Source: Aplysia californica
Lineage: Eukaryota; Mollusca; Gastropoda; Aplysiida; Aplysiidae
Assembly: GCF_000002075.1 (NCBI RefSeq)
Contig: NW_004798139.1
Location: forward strand, 187,334-251,333
Reading direction: 5' to 3'
DNA length: 64,000 bases
Within the stretch, counting starts at the first letter, position 1; every line of letters begins with the position of its first letter. A model generated the notes under the pieces. That model was given only the letters and a program-made list of their open reading frames with translations, was not told where the DNA came from and did not search any database. This document shows positions 58,601 through 64,000 of this stretch, in pieces. A program made the position numbers and the translations under genes.

Positions 58601-60194
58601 CCACCCACCTTAAAAAGAAAACAAACCCCAAGTTAGGGGCTTACAGTCTTGCCAAATACTCCATCAAAATCGGAGTCCACCTATGTTTCATTTTGTGCGT
58701 CTAAGAATTGATCGAATTTGCATAAAATTTGATCTTTTTCCTGAATTATAAAAAAATTTCTTATGCAAAGCAATTTTGTAATGATATGTGGAGCATCTAA
58801 AATGGAGCAAGACCACAAATATCTTCTTCTTATTTTACCTTTCTGTGACGTTTCTCATTTTGTGCCTTTGCAGGCAATGGGACTGGCGGTGAGTCTATCT
58901 GGGGCGGAGAGTTTGACGACGAGTTTCACCCAAACCTACGTCACGACCGCCCGTACACAATGAGCATGGCTAATGCTGGACCAGGGACTAATGGCTCGCA
59001 GTTCTTTATCACTGTCGTTCCTACAGTAAGTGTATACCATATATATGCTCGTTAGCTCAGTTGGTATCTTGCTGGTGTAACTCAGCGTCATTATTTCTTG
59101 CTGTCAGATAGGACCTTATGTTTTTCTTTTCTTTGGACGAGGCAACAAATTTTCCATTTAAACCTTAATTCTTGCTACAGTGCTGCAGAGATGTAATTTT
59201 TCCCATCGTCCTCGTCTATCAAAAGTCTCCCTGCCTAGCCATGCATATCATGAGCATCAAAATCCAACTTTTTAACCCTCACAGAACCAGGCTGTTTGTA
59301 GCCCTCCTTCCCTCTGGCCCAGGCAATACTGGAGTCCTCGACTGCTCTGGCCCAGCCAATACTGATTTTTAAAGTTTTAGTAAGTTTTACAGAACTTTCA
59401 TCACAATGAGGTCATTTATGTGCTGAAGAATAGAGAAGGCGATTGTGTCTGTAAATTTTTTGAAGGTATTAGAAATAATTCCCTACAGTGATACTGCTTT
59501 TGTTTGAAGTTGAAGTTTTAGGAAATAACATGGAGAATATTTCATTATTTTTCAGAGACAATTGGGTAGATTACAGTAGAAATATGAGACTTAATTGGGT
59601 TTGAGGTGGCCTGCACCTTGTGAGGGAAATGTATATGCGGCCGGGCCTGGGGGAACGAAAAATCTCGAGGTTAATATACATAACTGCGGCCCGGGGTAGT
59701 AACTGCAAGGCTTAATCCAACAAAAATGGTTTCACTTCTACAAACACATGGTGTTTGGCTGACCTTCTCTTTTCTCTTGACCTTTCCCCTCTCTTTCAGC
59801 TAAAATTGACATCTGTGGTGAAATGGTTACTCTGCTCACTGATATGACTTTAATTCCCAAGTGAGAAAGGTTTTTTTTAAAAACATCTCCATCTCTCTGC
59901 TGGGTTGCTGTATCCATTTCAGCCTGGGTTGGTCCTGACTAGCCAAGTTGAAAAACCCAATATTTCAAACAGTCTAAATTTTGTCGAAAGAGGCATAAAC
60001 TTTTACAAAAATAACGACAGATGTATACATGTATAAACTCTCTCTCACAGCCGTGGCTGGACAACAGACACACGGTGTTTGGCCGGGTGGTCAAGGGCAT
60101 GGAGGTCATCCAGAACATCAGCAACGTGAAGACAAACGCCAAGACAGACAAGCCTTACGATGACATACGGATCATCAGCATCACTGTCAAATAA
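45055..60194 (+). CDS. PPWD1: PPWD1, WD40 plus cyclophilin peptidyl-prolyl isomerase (17 coding exons, about 627 aa)
   Basis: PPWD1 is a nuclear spliceosome-associated cyclophilin (family knowledge). Exons: 45055-45193, 48539-48641, 49181-49284, 49732-49827, 50588-50675, 51171-51276, 52247-52390, 52825-52899, 53241-53321, 53693-53786, 54769-54822, 55995-56235, 56762-56828, 57292-57374, 57773-57885, 58874-59025, 60051-60194. All are GT-AG with matching phases, 628 codons including TAA; human is 646 aa. An acidic/basic N-terminus leads to [20 protein letters not shown], then WD repeats (for example [11 protein letters not shown]) over roughly residues 80-340. The cyclophilin domain spans about 475-627, with catalytic R516 in [23 protein letters not shown] and W582 (the cyclosporin-contact Trp position), and ends IISITVK. 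The ATG at 45055 is the first in a good context (aaaATGgcg) before the acidic segment. Exon 12 begins inside a tandem repeat and exon 5 has a decayed duplicate upstream. Intron 1 (3.3 kb) carries several TIR elements. Confidence 0.97.
45433..45990. mobile_element. TIR element, about 558 bp, PPWD1 intron 1
   Basis: Starts GGCTAA and ends TTAGCC, with strongly matching inner arms: GACATGCCGTTAAACGTAGA (45467 on) and, inverted, CGTTTAATCGCATGTC (to 45956), about 27 bp with one gap. No transposase. Confidence 0.7.
46080..46160 (+). repeat. Tail-repeat fragment
   Basis: GCGCTCATATGACCTTAGCA and GCGAGCGCCGTAAAACC match the ends of the repeats at 8148-8520 and 28140-28575; followed by a CTA repeat. 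Confidence 0.7.
46435..46625. repeat. Inverted and direct repeats of AGTGGCAATTGACGCT
   Basis: AGTGGCAATTGACGCT, its inverse GTCAATTGCCACT and a further direct copy lie within 75 bp. The next 60 bp (GATGTTTTGCAATTAC, GTAGGTTTGATAT, CATCAAAC) match 1858-1925 inside the TIR element at 1705-1987. Confidence 0.6.
46838..47280. mobile_element. Family E TIR element (reverse orientation)
   Basis: Ends ACATGTGTCACGAC..and ..GAGCGCCTGATTTCACCAC are inverted relatives. The body shares AAGTCGAGATATGTCAAATT and GGCGACTTCCAAAGTTTGAG with the reverse complement of 62410-62600. In PPWD1 intron 1. Confidence 0.75.
47283..47510. mobile_element. Second family E copy, partial, abutting the first
   Basis: Begins CATGTGTCACAACATGGTGA directly after the previous copy, so the two ends form an inverted junction. 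The body AGAAGTCAAAATATTTGTGA and GGCTGCCAAAGTT matches. Truncated at about 47510. Confidence 0.7.
47535..47613 (+). other. Strong hairpin, 27-bp stem
   Basis: CGTCGCCTCAGAACTATTTT(A)TCCAAA at 47535-47561 pairs with 47587-47613 over 27 positions with about one internal mismatch and a loop of about 25 nt. It may be a fold-back end of a repeat or a hairpin RNA; nothing in the sequence decides. In PPWD1 intron 1, sense strand. Confidence 0.7.
47675..47830 (-). mobile_element. tRNA-derived SINE copy (reverse)
   Basis: Reverse strand: GTGGTCTAAAGGTACGG (A-box-like) then GAGTTCAAAAC (B-box-like), matching 4140-4400 on the block CCTATTGAATGAGAGGC. Confidence 0.7.
50375..50500 (+). pseudogene. Decayed duplicate of PPWD1 exon 5 acceptor and 5' end
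   Basis: TTTTTTTATGCAGATATGAT, continuing CTACATGTTGAAACTTG, mirrors the real acceptor and exon start at 50570-50610 (CTGCAGATATGATCAACATG, CTGAAACTGG). The upstream intron bases also match (TTACTnTGTCATC). After about 26 exonic bases the copy diverges, lacking the FSPGCAGW part. A possible donor (GTAAAG near 50500) would give a frame-shifting exon. About 160 bp separates the copies. Confidence 0.7.
51385..51560 (+). repeat. Pyrimidine-rich dispersed repeat
   Basis: GTGGTTTCCTCCTCCTTTCC, ATCAAACATCTGTCCTCCTC and ACTTATACGG..GTTAAACTCATACG match 53360-53510; reverse relatives lie at 18185-18310, 58205-58310 and 61186-61300. These define a dispersed family of about 150 bp. Confidence 0.65.
51580..51900 (+). 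mobile_element. SINE-related fragment
   Basis: CAAGTACCTCCGTCTGTCTG, GTTGGGATGC and CAGCCTGAGTCGGCC match the SINE body (compare 57543-57620); the remainder to 51900 is unassigned repeat-like sequence. Confidence 0.5.
52228..52244 (+). promoter_or_regulatory. Poly-C polypyrimidine tract abutting the PPWD1 exon 7 acceptor
   Basis: Seventeen C residues directly precede the AG (52245-52246) of exon 7. The normally U-rich tract is replaced by a homopolymer that can change length. Confidence 0.85.
52612..52669. repeat. (CTGT)n microsatellite
   Basis: About 14 uninterrupted CTGT units in PPWD1 intron 7; a nearby poly-G run (52480-52498) lies in the same intron. Confidence 0.97.
53080..53165. mobile_element. 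Family B right-end fragment
   Basis: ACCAATGGGTGGCTGTCGTG, then GACAGTTTTGACCGTA, the decayed family B right end; in PPWD1 intron 8. Confidence 0.6.
53350..53510 (+). repeat. Pyrimidine-rich dispersed repeat, second copy
   Basis: GGTTTGCTCCTTCTTTCCTG, TCAAACATCTATTGTCC and TTGCTCTTGTATGACC parallel 51385-51530 in the same order; in PPWD1 intron 9. Confidence 0.65.
54350..54480 (+). mobile_element. SINE fragment
   Basis: AAGTAGGTTGTTGAAGCAGA (A-box-like region) and AGGTCGTAAATTAACCC (degenerate B box) followed by the CCTATCTCAGCCAGAG body. Confidence 0.5.
54629..54745. mobile_element. Family B left-end fragment next to PPWD1 exon 11
   Basis: CAGTCAAACTGCTCTAGCAG, ACAATCACCTTTACAAACGA and CATAATGACATTGTCCAC match the family. 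It ends about 24 bp before the exon 11 acceptor AG. Confidence 0.6.
55528..56016 (+). repeat. Tandem repeat of the PPWD1 exon 12 acceptor plus exon start (about 8 units)
   Basis: Units contain a CTCATAACTTACACACAAAT-like spacer, TTATTCCAG and TGATCAACTTACACACCAAC. The TGATCAAC-equivalent position falls at 55528, 55620, 55671, 55727, 55778, 55851, 55923 and 55995, giving spacings of 92, 51, 56, 51, 73, 72 and 72. The last unit is the real 3' splice site and first codons of exon 12 (V-I-N-L-H-T-N-S, aligned to human VINVETNR). Several upstream units keep a TCCAG or ACAG acceptor. The ~72-bp units carry an extra AATAATATACAAA segment. Confidence 0.85.
56964..57045. mobile_element. Family B left-end fragment
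   Basis: CAGTCAAAATTATCAGAGAC, AGCCACCCATTGTCAAGGAG and TGTCATTATGATCC match family B; PPWD1 intron 13. Confidence 0.6.
57485..57625 (+). mobile_element. tRNA-derived SINE fragment
   Basis: Head piece with CACAAGTTCGATTCAC (B box), then CAAGTAACTTTGTCTGCTGG, CAGTCAGCCTAGGTTGGCCC; PPWD1 intron 14. Confidence 0.65.
58205..58310 (-). repeat. Dispersed repeat, reverse relative of the pyrimidine-rich family
   Basis: CAGAGCTGGGGAAAAGCAAG, ACAGACAACAG and ACCCTCCAACTAACTACTG match 18185-18310 and 61186-61300 in part. Confidence 0.5.
59815..59945 (+). mobile_element. tRNA-derived SINE copy
   Basis: GGTGAAATGGTTACTCTGCT (A-box-like), GACTTTAATTCCCA (B-box-like), then CTGCTGGGTTGCTGTATCC and CAGCCTGGGTTGGTCCTGAC; PPWD1 intron 16. 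Confidence 0.65.
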
Positions 60195-60205
60195 TCTCTC
60201 TCTTA

Positions 60206-60333
60206 AATAAATTTGACATAATTGTTCATCTGTGTCGTCTCACACTCTAAGCCGAGAAAATGACCGGGACTTCTATATATAAATACATAGATTTGTGTAT
60301 GTAATGGTTTATGTAAATAAAATGGTGAATAAA
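60206..60333 (+). terminator. PPWD1 polyadenylation signals
   Basis: Three AATAAA hexamers lie just after the PPWD1 stop, at 60206-60211, 60316-60321 and 60328-60333. The last two are followed by T-rich, GT-containing sequence (tgtctttttt), as expected of a cleavage site. This gives a 3' UTR of only about 30-170 nt. Which signal is used cannot be told from sequence. Confidence 0.7.
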
Positions 60334-60339
60334 TGTCTT

Positions 60340-62140
60340 TTTTACAAATGTCTTTCATTGAATTATCTTTCATTTTTTTTAATTGTTGGAGGGAGAAATT
60401 CTTTGCTCGTATACAGCTTACCACACTTTGCATACCTTGTGAGTTGCTTATTCCCACCTGTAGCGATGGCCGCTGCCTCTATGATCTTTCCACTTTCTTC
60501 TCTTTCTATAAATTATATTTATGAGAAGTGTTGACAATGAGTTACTTCTAGGATTTTAGCCCAATGGAAATACGACATATTAAATTTATAGGTTGAGTTT
60601 GTATAATTTATTAGTATATATAGTGAAGTGATAAAAGATATGTTTAACTTGAAGAAAATAGCATCAGTTGTAAATGTACAAATTTGACTCCAGTGACAAT
60701 TTTCGGCCAATATCTCTCCATGTGTGGATTGAGAAAAGTAACTCAGTTTGTCAGTACACCTCACATTTGGTAGCACGATATAGTCCCACCTTTTCCTGTT
60801 CTGTGCTGGGAAAAGCAAGAAAACTTTACCCTCAGAAAAGTCAGACTGGCAAGAAGTGAAAGGCGGATAGCCTCTTGCGGAACAGTGCACTCTCTTTTAC
60901 TATTTTTTTTCTTATTTCAAATCAACTGTTTAGTTTAAGAATCCGCCAAACGCTGATTTGAAAAATGACATAGGAGAAATATGATGGAGTCTTACACTAC
61001 ATTGAGCAGTTGAAAAGTTGAATATTTTACCAAAGCTCATCTATTGATACCATTGGCTTGAAACTACATTACAGTCAATTTGTAATAATTCTTTTTATTT
61101 GACACTAAGACTCAGCCACCTCTTCTTGCAGAGGAATGTTTGAGTAAAGTACTGTAAAGAGAAGCACATCGACACAATAATGGTCGTTTAACGCTGGGAA
61201 AAAGTAAGACGGACAGACAAACAATAGAGTGAAACTAAAGAAGTAGAACTTTCCGAAAGCACCCTCCAGCCACCTGCTCAGAGGAATGCACACACTCACA
61301 TTTCCCTGTCAGAACTTCAAAAAAGAGACTGAAGGACACTGTATTACCAATGGCATGTTTAATCAGTGAGAACAGCTGTGTTGTCTGCCTGAGTGCTCTG
61401 GACAGTTACAGTGGACATCATCCAATTACTCGACATCACCACAACTCAAACATTAATCATATGGCAAGAGGGGAGGATGCATATGCATACAAGTTAATTT
61501 GTCAGTAATGCAAAAGATCATGTAACATTAAATAGGAAGGATAAAACCACAGTTCTAAAAACCTACAGTGATAAAGTTCATACTCTGGGCAGGCAATAAA
61601 ACAAGTCTCATGGAAGGACAATTTTCTCTTTTTGTTTTTCATTGTGAATGTAAAATAGCAAAGAAAGGAGAGTCTAAATGTCTGCCATATATATATAAAA
61701 GATTTTGAAAATACTCAAAAATGAAAAGCAAAAGCTAGTTTGCTTACATAGCATATAATAGACCTATCTCTAGAAACTAAAAAATAGCTTTATCACATTT
61801 TTTCAGCTCATGAATGCGCTCTCTAAAACTCATATGAGCAAATTTAAAGGAGTTAATTGTGTAGCACATGAGCATATTTTGGCATCATATCTTTCACTAT
61901 CTAGCTCAGTGTGCAGAAAAAGACAAGAGGTGCCAACGGCTTAACAAAAAATCCTTAACTTTTCAGACCCAGTGAAAACAAATCCCAATTTCCAAATTTA
62001 TCCAGAAAATCAGCACCTTTGACTAGCATGTGGAATCCAAGGCTCCACCTAAAAAGTGAAAGATTGTAACTGTAGTCAGTAGTAAATCTTTAGCGCCCCC
62101 ATTGTTTCAGTTTAGATCATATAGGAGTGTGCTGTTTGGA
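60340..62140. other. Region downstream of PPWD1, no gene recognised
   Basis: AT-rich. A 123-codon reverse frame near 60519-60890 shows no homology. 61186-61300 is a dispersed-repeat copy. Part could be the 3' UTR of a minus-strand gene lying beyond the window, but nothing proves it. Confidence 0.4.
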
Positions 62141-62245
62141 CCCTGCCTGTGACTACTGTAAGGGCCAATCGAGACCACAAAGGGTACAACACCCCAGCAG
62201 ATGGACAGGGATACTTGATTTTTTAAAAACTCTCCACAGGAATAA
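62140..62245 (-). mobile_element. SINE fragment
   Basis: GGACCCTGCCTGTGACTACT, GTACAACACCCCAGCAGATG and ACAGGGATACTTGATT, body of the tRNA-derived SINE family on the reverse strand. Confidence 0.65.
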
Positions 62246-62283
62246 AACTTACATTCTGCATGCAACGGCGAAGAACCTAGAAC

Positions 62284-62719
62284 AATTGTGAGGCATCAAG
62301 GTGAAATCAGACGCTCGTCAAAATAATGAAATCGAAGAAACTGGCATTTTTCTGCCCACCTGTCAATTTTTATCAAATTTGTTTTTTGGCTTCACGTCTG
62401 TTACGTCCATTTAAAAACACCTTTGAGGGTGGATTTTACTTAAAAAAAACTGATTAAAAGCACAAAAAATGTAAATTTACATGTTCCAAAGGACTCTCGA
62501 GCTTTGGAAGTAACCCAACTTTGGCGGCCATTTTTTTGCTAATTTTTTCCCTCTGAAACTACGCAACACTCACCTCCTTCCAATCACAAATATCTCGACT
62601 TTTATTGAAGATAGATTGGTATTTTTAGCATGGAAAGTAAGACTAATAAACAAGCTTTAACATGATGCCAATAACTCCACAATTGACGAGCGGCTGATTC
62701 TACCATGTCGTGACACAAT
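62284..62719. mobile_element. Family E TIR element, most complete copy (about 436 bp)
   Basis: Left ATTGTGAGGCATCAAGGTGA followed by AATCAGACGCTCGTCA; right ACGAGCGGCTGATTCTACCA followed by TGTCGTGACACAAT: inverted ends of about 36 bp with several mismatches. Interior without coding. Copies: 20915, 21966, 46838, 47283. Confidence 0.8.
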
Positions 62720-62759
62720 TACACAACGGGTACTCGTCATTTTTTAAATAAGTGCACAC

Positions 62760-64000
62760 ACCAGAAAGCAACATGCCATCATGTGCGCCTCTGCACACTA
62801 TCCCTCCTCTAACTGGTCAGTTCAGGTCTTTTACAAGGCAGCGGTCACCATTTTTCATTCAACAAAAAGATAGGTGACCCACCAGAGGTGTGAACAAAGC
62901 CACAAAATCATCAGCGTCAATTCACAATCATAAAAATCAGTTTCTAGGGTTTTCCAAACAACCTCATTATTCAAATAGAGACATAAAATTTTCTTCAGTT
63001 TCGTAAACATCTACCCCAGTTTTTCACTAAAAAATAATAGCTGCCCAAGTTGTGGTCCTGGTTAGTGATAATTTATCTGAGCACCCTCTTTTCCTTTAAC
63101 TTTCACCAAACTTCAGGTGCTTGAGTAACTGTAAAGATGCTGATGAACTAGTTTCCTGCAATCTCCTGCAGTGACCCCGCTATCTATCATTATGACATGG
63201 AGCGTGTTGAGCAAAACAAAAGTACAGTGAGTCACAGCAATAACTTAAAAAACACACATTTTGACTGGCATGAGTGATATTTTTCAAAAGTAAAAATATA
63301 TATAAATATACATACATTTAACAAGTTCCGTTACAAAGGACAGATAAAATAATGAATTTATAAAAAGTAAGAAGCCCAATACATGTATTGTATTCATGTA
63401 TAATGCAACATTTTTTACACCAAAAACACATGCAATTGCGTCCCATCTGTACACACACACATATATATTTATATCATCATCATCATTCATTGTCTTATGT
63501 CAAAATAAAGGTTTTCAGAAGAGGTAAAAAAATGTTATATTTCGCTCAGAACACTATCTTAATACAAAAAATGTTTAATTCATCTAAATCCGTTATCATT
63601 TTAATAAGAAAAATGAGACTAGGACCAATCAATGCACAAACTCTACAATGTACTTGATTTTCATTTTCTTTCGAAATTTAGACATACTGCAATGTTGAAT
63701 GATAGCAAGGATATTAGGTCGCTTTTAAGGACAAGCGGGCTAACCCAGATTTCGGGGGTTTCCAGATCTTTACCTACACCAAAAGTGGGCATTGCCCTAC
63801 CTATGGGAGAAGTTTGGTTTCAGTGGTGTGTATATTTGTTTGATTACAATATAGAGAAAACTCTCCTTGTCTTTTAAAGAAACTGAATAAGGGTTCTAAA
63901 ACTTTACCTTCAATTTTCTCAAAACAGCATTTCCTGGGATAGTCCCCTTGTGCTTAAAAGCGATCATTTAATAACCAGGAATGCACTCTGAGGCACATGC
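62760..64000. other. Right edge of window, no gene recognised
   Basis: AT-rich sequence with short chance frames; a TATATA-rich and CA-rich patch at 63290-63470. No splice-consistent homology found on either strand. Confidence 0.45.

Noticed and set aside
60519-60890. 123-codon reverse frame
   Set aside because: No recognisable motif, poor codon structure, no splice context.
1-64000. LTR retroelement or other capsid-bearing element
   Set aside because: No paired long terminal repeats, gag/protease/integrase motifs or capsid-like frames were recognised; all reverse transcriptase pieces are non-LTR type.

Overview
The window is eukaryotic nuclear DNA, most likely from a mollusc and probably a gastropod. 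I infer this from short exons with GT-AG introns, an AT-rich intergenic background with many AGATCTAGA/AGGCCTA words, a dense load of tRNA-derived SINEs, LINE tails and short TIR elements, and animal-type gene structures. I cannot fix the species. There is one assembly gap (8017-8147).

Four host genes can be reconstructed exon by exon. (1) PIGW, plus strand, 2555-10104, 5 coding exons, about 530 aa: the inositol acyltransferase of GPI-anchor synthesis. (2) HSDL2, minus strand, 22984-14814, 8 coding exons, about 405 aa: a short-chain dehydrogenase with a C-terminal SCP2 lipid-binding domain, ending in the PTS1-like tripeptide PKL. (3) A thiolase-only SCPx/DAF-22-type peroxisomal 3-ketoacyl-CoA thiolase, plus strand, 29709-37658, 7 coding exons, about 422 aa, ending in SRI with no SCP2 domain. 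(4) PPWD1, plus strand, 45055-60194, 17 coding exons, about 627 aa: a WD40-cyclophilin protein of the spliceosome. PIGW and HSDL2 converge. HSDL2 and the thiolase are divergent, 6.7 kb apart, so two probable peroxisomal lipid enzymes sit side by side.

The remaining sequence is a mosaic of decayed transposons. There are several pogo/Tc1-like non-autonomous families with TA target duplications (2899-3836, 19943-20884, 25196-26013, 31022-31904, 35893-36733). A Tc1/mariner-group remnant keeps part of a transposase (30030-30522). Other TIR elements lie at 1705-1987, 11181-11366, 15308-15647, 24117-25004, 27418-27895, 45433-45990 and 62284-62719. A long but dead LINE (41001-43945) and several LINE tails are also present, with at least two kinds of tRNA-headed SINE.

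The most unusual signal is in PPWD1. The 3' splice site and first codons of exon 12 belong to a ~51-73 bp tandem repeat that fills the end of the upstream intron (55528-56016). A similar decayed duplicate of the exon 5 acceptor lies at 50375-50490. No operon, CRISPR array, LTR element or wholly new gene system was found.
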